The position numbers and the translations under genes were made by a program. A stretch of 64,000 bases of DNA from Candolleomyces eurysporus (lineage: Eukaryota; Basidiomycota; Agaricomycetes; Agaricales; Psathyrellaceae), in contig JANBPK010000038.1 in NCBI GenBank assembly GCA_027579435.1, positions 1 through 64,000 on the forward strand, read 5' to 3'. Each line of letters begins with the position of its first letter. Position 1 is the first letter of the stretch. This document shows, piece by piece, positions 46,969-60,290 of this stretch. The notes under the pieces are model-generated. The model was not told where the DNA came from. It worked only from the letters and a program-made list of their open reading frames with translations, and ran no database searches.

Positions 46969-47420
46969 CGTACGTACAAGGCTTGGTATGTTCTCTTCTT
47001 TTTGTCGATCTCCTGTTTTCCCCGACGTTGTTACGTTGGCTGCTAATTCATTCCAATCTGTAGTGACTCGCTAATCTGATCGTCTGCGGAATATACTTCA
47101 CCTGCGTGTTATCTCCCACTGCAAGAACTCATGACGGGTAGATATCTATCTGCCTGCTAAGATGACTCGAGAACAGCAACAGTGTCAGAGTTGAGAGCAA
47201 TTCACGCAGATACAGCATACATGACAGTTTTGACTCGGCGCTCATCGCAGGATTTTGAGCGGGTGTACTCATTGATGTTTGTCAGTCGCCTCTTTCCCAA
47301 GATCGCCAGTATCGGCATGTTGTCGCACCAACGAGATCCCTATCTATCTCCCTGGTTGCCTCCTCCCCTCTCATTCATTGACATTGTCTCACAGCGCGAC
47401 GCAGCGACAGCGAACGAAAG
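46969..47420. other. Intergenic
   Basis: 452 bp with the terminator of the hydrolase gene and the promoter of the glutaminase-like gene. Nothing specific seen. Confidence 0.3.
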
Positions 47421-50400
47421 ATGCAGTTCCCGTCGTCGCGCTTCGCAAGGGCTCCCTCATCGACAACACTGAAGACATTCTTTACTTCTTTCTTTTTCTT
47501 TCTGCCGTTCTTAGAAATACTATTATTATTATGCTCGGTGCAGTCAGTTAGCGCCCAAGGCACTCTATCTGCCATACCGCGTACGATCCCTGTGGTCCAT
47601 AGGTCTCCCTATTTCGGGGTATGGACGACGACGGAGGATACGAGTGTGGATCCTACTGTAGCTGGTACGGGGTTGATAAGCTGGGGCTGGAGGGTACGTT
47701 CGTCCTGCTTTCATCTTCATATATCTCTTTCTTCGAACTTAGTCGCGTCTCTTTGTCTGACGGGTTTTCCTCTGTAGCCATTGAATTGGACAGGACTCGT
47801 TCGGGTGGACGGGCAAATGTACCAATGGCTAGGCAACGATACGGGTGTCGCGCCGGCGAGGACGGTCAACACCTACCTGACGGCGACGAGGACGATGTTT
47901 AGGATGGAAGCTGGACCCGTCAGTTTGAATGTGTCGTTTCTGAGTCCTGTGGAGGTGCGTTTTCTCTCTCTTCCTCTTGCTATGTCTTCTTTTGAGACTG
48001 AACCGGCGATCTGGTGGGCTAGCCAACGAACTTGGTCCGACAGTCGTTCCCATTCGCCTATGTCTATGTGGATGTGAACGCAAACGATGGGCAGGCGCAT
48101 TCGGTGCAGTTGTATACGGACGTTTCGGCTTGTACGTTCGTTTATCTCTTTCTTACTCCTCCAATCCTCATGATCAAACTAATCGTATCCCTCAAACCTA
48201 CGTAGCTCTAGTATCCTCGCGAAATGATACGATGGAGTGGAACACCACTCGGACTTCGACTTCAATATACCACGACATACGACGAAGATCGGGGTTAGCT
48301 TTGGATACATATGATGTCGCCGAGAATGCGAATCTGTTTTATGCGACTCTGGAGGTACGCTCTTGGCTTCGCATAACCGACTCATGATAATCTGATTTGG
48401 TTATCCGTATGGTAGGGCACGGGTGTCACTCGACAGACGGGTCCATTCTCCGAAGTCCGCCAAACGTTCACCTCCAACGGGGCTCTAAACAACTCTGAAG
48501 ACACCGTCTTCCGCAACGCCTTGGTCGCGTAAGCATCATCTCCCTTTTTCCCCACCTGGTCGTACACATCCTGACCCATTGGAACCCCTTCCGTGACAGT
48601 CCCCCTGTCCTTGCATTCGCAGTCGACCTAGGAACGGTACAATCGACCAGCTCGCCTGTCGTGTGGGCTATAGGACACGTCAGGGAAAACTTATTGACGG
48701 CGTACGGGGGCTCGTTTGGCAGTGAGAGACGGGCGTCCTACTTTTGGTCGCAGTATGACGAGATCGGCTCAGCAGTAGGTCGCTTTTCCACCCCAATACC
48801 TCATCCTCGCAAGACTGCTCAAACTCACGTTGACCTATGATAGATTGACGCTTTCCTCGCTGACTTCCGGGATGCCAAAACCAGAGCGGAGCAGCTAGAC
48901 GAGAAGTTGAGAGAAGAAGCTAGCGCGGTGTCGACGGAATACGCAGATTTGGTGTCGTTGTCATTGCGGCAGACTATGGGTTCTATCGAGATCACCCTAC
49001 CGCAACGGTCTAGTACGCGGAATTCGTGGAATATGTCTGATATACAGGCTTTCGTGAGGGATAATGGGGTGTCTAAGTGAGTACCCGATTTCTTTCAAGT
49101 TCCTTATTTTGGCGTCGATCGTGGGTGTTGATATATTGGTGACTTTTATAGACGAGCGAATCCTGTGGAGGTTATCTATGCAGCTATGCCTGCGCTTTTG
49201 TATCTCAACCCGAGCATCTTGTTCTATTTGCTCAAACCCCTGCTCAACTTCCAGTCTTCGCAGAGGTACCAGAATGCGTATGCGTCTCCTGACCTCGGTA
49301 CGTCAAATCTCTTTTGTTGTCAAGTTCCCGCCGATTAACGTGGTTTGAATGCACCCAGGCAACGACTATCTATCCGCCACTGGGAATAATACCAATACCA
49401 AGCCTCTGGGGGTAGAACGTCCGTATATGGTTTTTAAGCCTTTTAAACTCACAAAGGACTCAATTATGTTCGAATAGATTCGGGGAATATGCTGATCATG
49501 GCGGCTGCATACGGTATGCAGACGAAAGATTGGGCTTCTCTCAACCCATACGTTAGTTACCATCAGATAATCTCGCTCTCATCCTCCCTAATATATCGTT
49601 CTTTCTTATAGGCCGGCCTTTTCAAGACATGGGCTGACTTTCTTGTCACGGAATCCCTTCATACAAAACAGCAGTAAGCTAACCAGAAGTGCTTCAAGAC
49701 TCGCAGGATGACTGATTGACGATCTCTCTCTTCAAGGACGTCGGCCGACGGTTTGACAAGCGAAAACCAGTCTAACCTTGCACTCAAAGGTATAGTGGGA
49801 GTTTACGCCATGTCGAAGATCAGGGAGGCATTAGGTGCTAATGGGGAGGAGAAGTATTTCTCCGTAAGTAGCCTGCTCTTTCTCTGTGCTCCGAGCTCAC
49901 CCCTCTCTATCCGGCATGAAAATGTTCAGGACCAGGCAATCTCGCTTGCCAAACAATGGGAACAACTTGCTGTCGTCGATGATCATATATCTTCTTTGTA
50001 TGGTCAACCCTCGACTTGGGGATTGACTTACAATGTGTTTGCTGCCCAACTCATCGCTCCGGATTTGATTACGAAAAAGGTTGGTATGCCTCTGCTTCAA
50101 CAAGCTCCTACCGCGCTTTGGGACGATGATATTGATTTTCTATTTAGGTTTTCAGAGACCAATCAGACTTTTATGACAAGCAAGCAGCGTCTGGTATGTG
50201 TTCCTTGCCTATTGTCGCGTCCGTTGATGTTCACCTGGAATCCAAGCTGCACCCAATGGTCTCCCATACGATACAGCAGATCCGCATGTGGTCAAGTCTC
50301 GTACGTATATATGTCCTCCAAAAGCTACGGGCAGAAAGCTCACCCATTTTCTATTCTCCAACCTCAATGCACGACTCGTAGATTGGACCATGTTCACAGC

Positions 50401-51326
50401 AGCAAGCGCCACCACCCCGTCCACAAGAGATAAACTTGTCAACTTCATTCATTTCCGGACATTCCGGAAAGCAACGGCGGCACAGTTTAGTACGACCTAT
50501 AGTGCGGATACTGGTGCAACTCTTCCATTAGGTGGACGGTCGAGTCCAGCCCAGGGTGCTATGTTCGCGCTCTTGGCTTCTGAGTGAGTCGTCCAGCCGT
50601 CAAACATACATACACACGGCCGTTGCTGACAGCTCTTATAGGACGTTCAACGGAGGTTCTGCCTCCTCAGGGCAATTTGGCGCATCTAAAAACATCGGCG
50701 GTATCGTTGGAGGGGTTATCGGAGGACTAGCCGCAATAATACTCCTCTCCGTTGGAGGGTTCTTCGTTTGGAGGCGGCGCAAAAACAACCAAGAGATGAA
50801 GAAGAAGGTGGAGATCGATGGAAACTACTCCCCGACCACTTCGTTCTCCGCTCCGGAAAGACGGACTTACGCCTCGAGTCGGAACTATACAGCGAGCGCC
50901 TACACCCATATCCCATCCGAGCTCATTCCAATGCCGTTCACAGGCCTGGTATCTGGTGGGGATCATAATAACGATAACGCCAATTCCCCCACAACGAACT
51001 CGGGAGGGCGTCCCAGTCCTCCGGTGAGCGGCAAGCTCGCTCGGTATGTGGTGGCCAACCCACCTCACGCTCCTCCTACGTCTCCCTCCCTGCGCTCAGA
51101 TGGGTCATCCTCGGGAGCCCAGGACCATCATTCGTATTTGCCTCCACCGTCCGGCACAAGTTCAAGTCAGAATCTTCAGCAGGAGGTGGAAGAGTTGAGG
51201 AGGGAGGTTGGTTTCTTGAGAGCGCAGCAGCAGACTCTGTCATCGCAACCGCCACGACCACCAGCTACGACGGTGTCCTTCGGTTCGCCGCCTAGCGAGC
51301 CTCCTCCTTTGTATACCTCGAGTTAA
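47421..51326 (+). CDS. GtaA-type glutaminase-like protein with C-terminal membrane anchor
   Basis: Relative of secreted fungal glutaminase A (DUF5127, DUF4965 and DUF1793 regions), expected to hydrolyse glutamine outside the cell. A hydrophobic signal segment (FFFFLPFLEILLLLCSV) precedes RTIPVVHRSPYFGVWTT. Then follow WTGLVRVDGQMYQWLG, YVYVDVNANDGQ, YFWSQYDEIGSA, LSLRQTMGSIEIT, GNMLIMAAAYGMQTKDW, SNLALKGIVGVYAMS, STWGLTYNVFAAQL and WTMFTAASA, the order typical of the family. About fifteen short introns. The last exon adds IGGIVGGVIGGLAAIILL (one membrane span), a basic RRRKNN stop-transfer and a proline/serine-rich cytosolic tail of about 180 aa with a short coiled-coil (LQQEVEELRREVGFLRAQQQ). 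Such a tail would tether the enzyme to the membrane. Confidence 0.8.
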
Positions 51327-51673
51327 GAACGGTTTTTAATTATTACATTATCCTATTGACTTTCTCGATCATTTCCTGACAAATGCATTTGCCAATGGTG
51401 TGTAAAATGAGTTCCCGAGGACAATCATAAAATATCATATTGATGAGGAGAGCTCGTATGCTTGCTAAATACTCACCCTATCCGTTGGAAGGTCTCATCA
51501 TTGTAAAAGAACAGCAAGCCTAGTCCCGTCTTTTGTCGCAACGAACCTGACCGAAGCGGGTTGTTCGACACGGCTGGGGACACATAGGGTCTGAATCAGA
51601 CAGCGATGGACGGAGACACAACTCGAAAACGTTGATATAATCGCCCACATCAAGCAAACAGATATACAGGAGA
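51327..51673. other. Convergent 3' flanks of GtaA-like gene and NLR-B
   Basis: 347 bp between convergent stop codons. The right 60 bp belong to the inverted repeat. No gene. Confidence 0.4.
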
Positions 51674-54600
51674 CTAGGATAAATATCGATATTCATAAGT
51701 ATAATGACGTCCAATCCTCTTGCCCTCGATCTTCAGGCCCCTAACATCCACATCCTTCCTAGCCAAGAGAAGGCGAATAATCCTCTCATACCCATACCAC
51801 ACTGCTAGTGACAACGCCGTGTCCCCGTTCCCATTTCTGGCATTTATGTTGACACCTGGGGAAGCCAAAATCGACCTGACTACTTCCTCGTGTCCAGAGT
51901 TCACTGCGAGAATCAACGCGTTATTCCCATCCTTGTCGCGGTAATTCGAGTTGATACTGGGGTTGGAGAGTAGGAGCCGCACAATGGACTCCTGTCCATG
52001 AAATGAAGCCCAGAGGAGCGCCGTACGGCCGAACTTGCAATCTACGACATTTGGGGAGTTCTCCCAATTGGTAAGTGGGAGGAAGGAACGGAGTGTCTCT
52101 TCATCTCCACTTCTGGCTGCACATATGAACAAGTTGCACCCGCACGCGGCAGTGTCTTGGAAAGACAGCTGGCCGCAGAGAGGCGACGACATGATTTTGT
52201 TGACGGTGTCGAAGTACAACTGATGTGCGGCTGCGAGGATTGCGGTACCATGGGTCGGGCAGCGAATCGTCGGGTCGGTGTCGGGTCGAGCAAGAATGAG
52301 ATCTAGGATGGTATGTCGTCGGAGGAAGGACCCTACAATTAGGGCTGTACAACCGCAACGGCCCTGGGCGTTAACCTTGATATCATGGTGGGACAGGATA
52401 GTTCTGAACGTTCCAATAAATCCGGCCCTCACGCAGTAAACAAGGATGGGATCTCCTTCTCCATAGGTAACGCGTTTCATCATTCCCAAAAGGTCCTTCT
52501 GGTCAGCAGGGCCATTCAAGAGACCGACAGCGTAGGGGCCCGCTCGCCTGGGTAGGAGGCGACCGAAGCAGTTGGAAGGAGTGAGCTCATGAAGAACTAT
52601 TTTCGTGGCAGCGTTCATGTAAGCGCTCTCCTGTAGCCAGCATTCCCTTTCGGAAAACGGACGATAGCGAGGATGAAAGAGAGGAGAAAAGCACGCCCTG
52701 AATGCTTTTTGACTGTAGGAATATTGATTGACATCGATGTCTGCGCAATCTTTGATCAGCTGAACTACAACACGTCCCCGCCCAGCTTGAACGGCGACCA
52801 TCAGCGGGTGATACTTGCCAGCATTGACGTTGATCCCTGTTGTCGAGAGGAGCCAGGAAATGATTGGTTGTGAACCGCGATAGCAGGCCGCTGCTAACGC
52901 GGTGTATCCATTTTCAGTCGGAATATTGGGATCGATCCTGGGATGATCAAGGAATCGCTTGACAATTATAGGGTCTCCTCGAAGGCAAGCAGCGGCTAGA
53001 GCGGATTCCCCACCATTGGGGTCGACTCCGGGTGCATCAAGCAGGAGACTGATGACATCAGCACGCCCCGTGCGGGACGCTGCTGTGAGTGCAGGAGCAA
53101 GATCCATCGTGCTGTCACAGTGCTCCAAGAGCGCTTTGACTACGTCAACGTTCCCTACTTGTGCTGCTTTCCGGAGTAGAGCTGGCTCTTTCCGAATGGA
53201 ATTGGGTGATGCTACGGAAAGCGATGCCACTAGCTTCAATACCCCTGGAAAGGGTGCAATTCTGGAGCTCCGTCCGATGTCATCTGGGTCCAACATCAAC
53301 GACAGAGCAGATTCGCCTCTGTCGTTCAGTGTGTTTGGGTCAAGATCCTTCGTCTCCAGCAACAGCGGCAATATTCTATACCAATCTTTAGCATGAGCTG
53401 CGACGTGCAAAGGGGTGCTGTAGATATCGTGCTCGGGAATGGCCCAGAAGGACTGGTGATACCAGAGCTGCTCGGGGGATAGAGAGGGGCGAAATGGAAG
53501 GCGACTACCAGCAGATTTAACTCGGATTGGAAGGTCTACTTGAGCACTGCCTCGGCCAAGTCTAATGGTGACATTAATATTTGGGTGGGATAACAGTGCC
53601 TGGACGACCTCGGGTGGTCCACGTTCACACGCAAAAAAGAGCGCAGTTGGCCCACAAGGCTGGCCGGGCCCTCCGGAGTCCTGAATATTGACGTTGATGC
53701 GACGATCTGCCAATAGTGTCTTGACAATTGCAGTGTGGCCTCCGCAGACTGCCACAATGAGTGGGGCATGCCTACCAAGGTTCACGTCAACGTCGTCCCG
53801 CGCAAGGAGAGTTCGTACTAACGGCATGGATCCACTGCATGACGCTGCCGAGAGTACCGTCCATCCCCCCTCGATCGCATTTGCATCCAGCCCATAAGTC
53901 GGGTGAATGAGCATCTGAGCAATTTCATGGTTGCCGCGAAAAGCTGCGCGCACCAGGGGGGAAGCTTTTCCAGCGCAGGGTTGAACCTTGGGATGGGCGA
54001 GCAACATCTGGCAGATACTTCGGTGGTTGTTCCACGCTGCATGAGCGAGAGGTGTCCAGCCGCGTGTGTCTTCCGTATTGACATCGATATCCGGTTCATA
54101 TGCCGGCTGAAGAAGCAACTGCACGATTTCGCGGCAGCCACGAGAAGCTGCTAACATCAAGGGGGAGACCTTTCCAGCCCGTAACTGAATTTTGGGATGG
54201 GCAAGTAGCATATGGCAAATACTTCTATGATTGCTGCATGCTGCACGCGCGAGAGGCGTCTGGCCGAGGTCATCCTCCACGTTGACATTGATATCCGGTT
54301 GTAGAAGGAGAGCCTGCACCACTGCATCCCTTCCACTCTGACATGCTGCAAGTAGAGTTGCTGAGTCCCCGTGATTGTTCCTGATCACGGGTAGGAGAGT
54401 GTCGACAACGTCCTGATGTCTGTTCCCTGCAGCCAATAAAAGACTGCGCGGCATCCGGCGGTCCAAAACCAACTTGGGGAGCGGTGGATTCAGGGCCCGA
54501 AGTCCGGGCATAAGTGAAGCTTTGTGAGAGAGGAGAAGCGAAACGGTGTGCGTGTGGCCTGCGTTTGCGGCAGTATCAAGTGCTGTCCACCCCATAGCGT

Positions 54601-57516
54601 CCTTTGCATTGATGTCGACAAATCGGAGAGCAAGCTCTACGATTGCTGTGTGGCCACGCCTTGCAGCGTCAATAAGAACCCTCGACTGCATCTTTATCCT
54701 TGGGGGTTCGGGACAACCGTGAACTAGTTTGGAGAAGGTCTCCTCGAGACCCAAACGTGCGGCGAGTTCGAGGCAGAGATCGATATCGTTGGCGGTAGCA
54801 TTGGCGAGAATCCGTCCATGTGATAGGAGAAGTTTTAACAAGGTGTCATTTTTCGCAACCGAGAGTGCTGTTCCCGAAACCATACAGCGTGCGTGAATGT
54901 TGATTTTAGGGTTGGATAGAAGCAGTGCAATGATGGTGAGCTGGTTGGTGGACGCTGCAAGTAAAAGAGGGGTACAGCCACAACGGGGCCCTAAGTGTAA
55001 ATCGACCTCCTCGCGTGAAAGAAGGGCTTCAACGGCTTCGCAACGACCTAGACGAGATGCGTAGCATAGGGCGGTATATCCGGTGAAGGAGTGTTGCGCA
55101 TTTACATCGATTTCGGGGTTGGAGAGGAGTTGTCGAACGAGGGATATATGGCCTTCAGAGGCGGCCCACGACAGTGGCGAACGTGTACACGTTTGAACGT
55201 TCGCCTGGACACCGGGGCATGATGCCAATAATTCGACTATCTTGACGTGACCTCTGTTGATAGCGGAAGCCAGTGCAGAGCACCCGCATGCAGCTCTTGC
55301 GTTGAGTGTTTCTATGTCTTCTGGATCGATGGACAGCAGGAATTTAACCATCTCTTCACGATCGAATGCTGAGGCTAACATGAGAGGGGTTCGACCATCA
55401 AGACTGCGATCTCTGACGGACATTTCTGGCCACTTCTCTAAAACAATCTTGGCAGAATTGACATGGCCACCGATTGCAGCGAGATGGAGGACAGTGAAAC
55501 GATGCTTTGGAGTGGCCCCGCAGCTGGGCGACATGTCCGTCAAGAGATCGGTGAGGCCATACAACGCAGCAAGGTGGTGAGAGCCGAGCTGATCGGAATA
55601 GGGGCCATCGAGCCAGGGGTAGGGCAAAGGTCTTGAAACAAATTGGGATACGTGAGGTGACAGCCCCTTCTCTTGACCAGAAAGTCGGGAGTGCGTGCCC
55701 CAGTGCCTGTAAGCATAGTTGAAGACGGGTCGCGGACTCTTCGACGTGCCAAACCCTTCAAAGGCAACGTCTCCGGTTGGGGAATTGCGGTACCGGAGTT
55801 GGGCAGATAGGTAGACAACACAGATAGACGACAGATATGTGTGAGGTGCAGGGAACCACGACAGGCATGCTTCCTTGAGAAAGTCATGGGCGGTATAATC
55901 TAAACATGGTCTTTAATATCGACATGGTCTGCACACCACCGTAGGCACTTACGAATGAGTCTGAGGGGTGTAGAAGGAGAGGATCTCGAGACAAGGCCAC
56001 AGCAAGCATCGAAAATGAATTCTCCGGATGTGATGTCATCTTCATCGAAGGTCCCAAGGTCGAGATTGGTGGCTAAAGCATGCTGCAGCTGGTTCATTGG
56101 CAATGGTTCGAGGGTATGTACCAGCCATACGATCGTTCGCTTCGCTAAAAGGACCTCTGCATCGCTTTGGGCAGTGATGCGCTTCAACGTGTGCTCATAA
56201 AGATCGTTGATGGTCGTAGGAAGAGTTTCGAGAGCGTTCATCAACGCCCGGGGGGTCATGCTACCCTTCAATGCTTCGATTTGCAGGCTTGCAACCAGAA
56301 ACCTGGAAATTAGGAATCGTGGGTGAGTCTACCATGTACACTAACCGACGATTGTAGCCACCTACATGCCACCTGACTTTTTCTTGATAGCTTCACAAAT
56401 GCGGCGCTTCTCACTATCCTTCTTAGCAAGCATCGTCTGCAGCCGGGGCATCTGCGCGATTTTCTTCTCGACAAACAGCTCTATGTCTTCGTTTCGAGCC
56501 TCGACATCGATGTGGGCAGCACCACGAACCAGACATTCGAATGATTTCATAGGGCGCGACATGATTAATGTGCGAGTGTTTGGTGGAAGAGTGTTGATTC
56601 CCTCGAGCAGCCGTATCTTGACTTCTTCCTGTGCTTCGTCCAACCCATCCAATATGATATACACCTTCTTGAACCTAGTACATATGGTGGACAGCAACTC
56701 ATACAGCTCTGCCTCCGATGGCCAAGTATCTTGCCTTTGATGGATAGCGAACGTTTCGCTGATATGCCGGAGGGTTGCTGGATCGTATTCCAACAGCTGT
56801 CGGATCCATGCCGCAAGGAATTGAGAGGTGGGATGTTTCTCCGTGTACCGACAGTAGGCGAATATGACAGGCACTCGCTTCTGAGACGAAAATTCCTTTT
56901 GGAGGTGGTCAACGATGAATGCTCTGAATTCGTAGTCAAAGACGAGTAGCATCGAAAAGACATTAGAAACACGAACGAAAGGATCGTCTTGCCAGCGCCC
57001 GCTAGAAACCCAGAATTAGATCAACAACCGTTCGGGGCATGACACTTGGATAACTCACGCATCCCGGTCCCCCATAAGATCTTGACGTTGTTTCGCGTCC
57101 AAAGATGATATTCGCTGGTCTGTGTGAACCAAAGGCCTGTGCCTGGGGTCCTCTTCGCAAGCGCATCCGAATGGATGTTCCGGAAGCTGGTCGTTGTCAA
57201 CCAGTCGGCGACTCTTCGTAATAGCTCGATATCTATTCAAAAATAGGTGCACTTGTCAGATTAGCAAGAACGGAGAGAAGTTGGAGACTTTACCACTATC
57301 CTCCGTCTCACCGCCACCGGCATTCACAGAGATATTACAGTTCTCGTATACGTTCATGTTCACGTCCTTCCCAGCGGATTGGATGCTGACGTTCTTCATT
57401 CCAAACTTGCTTGCACCTGCAAAAGCGCCCACAGAATCTAGAGCACTTCTATGAGCAAAATTAAGGCATTTCAACGAGAGGGTCGTCTTACAATCGTGCT
57501 CGGAAGGTTCGTCCAT
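51674..57516 (-). CDS. NACHT-ankyrin STAND (NLR-like) protein B, 1838 aa
   Basis: Paralogue of NLR-A. Exons (minus): 57516-57492, 57437-57294, 57232-57059, 57001-56962, 56923-56366, 56302-55953 and 55899-51674, exactly 1839 codons with stop. Exons 3, 4 and 5 have the same length as in A (174, 40, 558 nt). Walker A is PGAGKT, Walker B YIILDGLDEA. Splice donors are canonical (GTAAGA, GTGAGT, GTAGGT, GTAAGT), apart from GTCTTT at the 38-nt intron. The ankyrin domain begins about residue 530 and reaches the C-terminus (RIIRLLLARKDVDVRG). It carries a 68-aa insertion relative to A, a second SPLMLAASRG...WTPLAHAAWNNHRSIC double repeat (about 53962-54166). The N-terminal motif FAGASKFGMKNVSIQ and NVYENCNIS is conserved. 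Probable role: non-self recognition; partner unknown. Confidence 0.85.
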
Positions 57517-57910
57517 GATTGCGATGACACTGGTTGTGGTAGCAGAAACAGAGACGGGGTTCGGTACTCAAAGTCGACAGAACAATTGCGACAATCAACA
57601 ATCGGTCATCTCCGGCGTTAACAGCATCGAAGTGGCTGTACTTTTACAAAACGGGCCTTTGGAAACACTTCAGTCCGTCGGGCGCCCGGCGGTTCTGTGA
57701 TAACACGATGCAACCTTGCTGCACGAAACGAAGGGCGTTGAGTTAGTTTCATGGACTAGGAAAAGTCCTTCCCCAATAGTGAACTGTTGTTGATCGGTCA
57801 GCGGTCCTTGCTGAATCGCTTCACTAGTAGGTAGGGTTATCGGATCCAACGCTCAGACCCATGTCCGAGATGCCCTCCAATGACACAATCACAGGAGAAA
57901 TTCTGACGTG
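57517..57910 (-). promoter_or_regulatory. NLR-B promoter, homologous to NLR-A promoter
   Basis: The reverse complement matches 27360-27733, including GGGCGCCCG and AAAGGCCCGTTTTGT. Conservation outside coding sequence shows that the duplication took the promoter too. Confidence 0.6.
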
Positions 57911-59790
57911 CGTGGCTGTTACTAGGGAGTAAAGAACCACGCGCGGGTTTGGTAGCCTTAGTTTACCATTGCCTTCAAACGTATACAGCAGCAAATACAC
58001 GAAAGCCTAGGCTCACCAACCACTGCCTGTGTGTAAAAAAGAAATTAGGGACTAAAAAGGAGGAAGAGGAAATATTGGAGAAAGATAAAGGAAGCTCACA
58101 CTAGGTCCTCAGTGAGGTGAGTGTTGACTTTGCAGGTGAGAGGCGTTCTGGTATGCTCTCCACTCCCAATGCTTTCGGGCGGGGCCCGGGACTAAACACA
58201 TAAACGAATTCGTTCTCTACGATCACTACGATCGTCAACTCTGTAAGAAAATCAATGGAGATTGGAGAGGATGGAGAAAATGTAGTAAGAGCGCTTAATC
58301 CAGTCCTCTCGCTTTTTTGAATCGCGACGGGTCTAGCTAGAGCCTGCATAATATTAATATACAATGGGTGTGGAGAACGGGTAGCAGAGAAATTTACGAG
58401 GTCGTCGCGATAGTAATGGCAAAGCTACGATTTAGATTCTCGACCACTTACTCTGAGTCTGGGACCTACGGCATAAAGGCGACCGTGAAGGCCTCGCAAT
58501 CCTGAAGGGTCCTGTGAGATTGTCGCTGACTTGTCTCTCTGCCTCCATGAACCTAGGATAAATCCGGCCTTATCTGAGGTTGATCCGGACGGAGATCTAA
58601 CTAAGCTGCTCAGATGTACGGTGGCTTGAAGGTTGCCGCATCCAGGGATGGAACCGATCCACGCCTTCCTCCTCAGTGACCTCTCTCCGCCGACTCGTTT
58701 CTCCTGCTCTTGCGGGATCAACTGTGCTGCACCCTTTTTTGGATCAAGGAAAGCGATCAGACTCCCTACGACCCCTCTTAAATATCATTTTCACCTCGTT
58801 CCTGGGCAACAGTCCCAGCGGGAACGATCTACTCGTTGAATAGCAGGCCAGGATTTTCATCGGTGCTGAGGAATCAGCGGTAGGAAAATCGGCGGCAAAG
58901 GGGCTGGGAAGAAAGTGAGGTTGAAGAAGAAGAGGAGGGTTTAAAGGTTGGGGAATCGCTGTCGCCAGGACTGCAAGAGAATCACAGTTCGCTATCTCGT
59001 GATTTCTGAGGAGTGTCAAATTCCAGATCGAGCCGTCTGTCCCTTTGGATTCAGCATGGGTTAGCAAATGGTAGGATCGGTGCGGATGGGTATGATATCG
59101 AGACCAAGTACACACCCCGGCTAGACTCAGACTCGTATAATTTCCCGTAGTTTAGCCTATGTCCGAGGCCTATAAGCCTCCTTTGACGGTCTGCCGATTA
59201 ATTGAGGTCGATGGGTGTACAGTATCACGTACCCTACTGCTGAAGCGCTGAAGTTCGGCGGCGACCTCCTTGGTATCACTTCTTTTGGCCTTGTTACTCG
59301 GACCCGATTTGACATCCGTGCCGCTACACGCGACTTCTGCTAGCTGAGGTATTGAAATCTCAATATCGTTCGAGAGGAAGAGACACCCGCCATCATGTCA
59401 TCCATCCGCACAAACCTCAGGGCAACAAATCAATACAATCGGAGGTTAGAGCTGTTGAGAGAGTATGCTCTGCTACTAAAGAGCTTACAGCAATCAGTTA
59501 TAAGATACGCTCTGCTTACTTGGCTCTCGGTTAATCACCTTCTCAGTACGCCTTTGAAATGACTGCCAAAACTCACGACAGTCCACATATCCCCGCCTCG
59601 CTAACAGAGAGCCATGTGTGGTTGAGTATGGGAGATGGCTTGCGTTGGGGTCAAGGGCTGGAATCGCCGTAGCCAGTGTTGGGAGATACGCAGCATTGTG
59701 GATAAGTGAAAGTCAGCTTCGCAGTATACAGAGACACAGGCCTCTACATCGTGTTTGGTGGTAAGGAACGACGAAGGAGATGGGGTGATT
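57911..59790. other. Gene-poor region
   Basis: About 1.9 kb with no recognisable gene on either strand. Open frames are short and of low coding character. Confidence 0.35.
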
Positions 59791-59839
59791 GTCCCATCAC
59801 TTCCTGATCCGATCAAATTCTGTTCCGCCCCTTGACCAA

Positions 59840-60290
59840 CATCTATCTCTGGTTGCTTCGTTCCAGGACCCCTGAAAACCTAGGCAGAGGCCGGAGTCAG
59901 ATTTCCCCCTCGGTGTCCGGACTCCTCTTGGCGAAATGTCCGGAATTTCCTCCGGCCTCTGGCCAGAAAAGCGCAAAAAGCGCCCGTCCACCGTCCAAAA
60001 ATGGCAGTTTTTTCGGGCGCTTCGCGCCCCGAACCTTCGTCGGCCCATTTCCAGGTCCCTTCCCCCCAAGATGTCCGGATTTTCCAGGACCCCCGACAAC
60101 CGCCTAGAATGCCACTTCCAAAACAGCCGAAATTTGGCAATTTTTATCCGACCGATTTGGGCAATTTTTATCCAAATTTTCGCCAGTGGCCTCTCAGACC
60201 CCCAGATTTTATCCAAATTTCGGGAAGTGGCCTTTTTTACCTTTATTTTTCTTCCCGCTTCGCGGGAGGGCGTTATTTCGCGTTCTTTCA
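59840..60290 (-). repeat. Interspersed repeat copy 1 with GGATAAAAA motifs
   Basis: Low-complexity, G/A-biased minus strand. Contains CCAGGACCCCCGACAACC at about 60088-60105 and TTTTTATCC motifs near 60140, 60172 and (TTTTATCC) 60208. It resembles 60650-60890 in reversed orientation at its outer end. The open frames it generates are rich in K/R/W and look like translated repeat. Confidence 0.6.

Larger units (their letters stand above)
51610..57910 (-). repeat. Inverted duplication, right arm (NLR-B)
   Basis: About 6.3 kb arm matching the left arm in opposite orientation, from the promoter (about 57905) to just past the stop codon. Confidence 0.85.
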
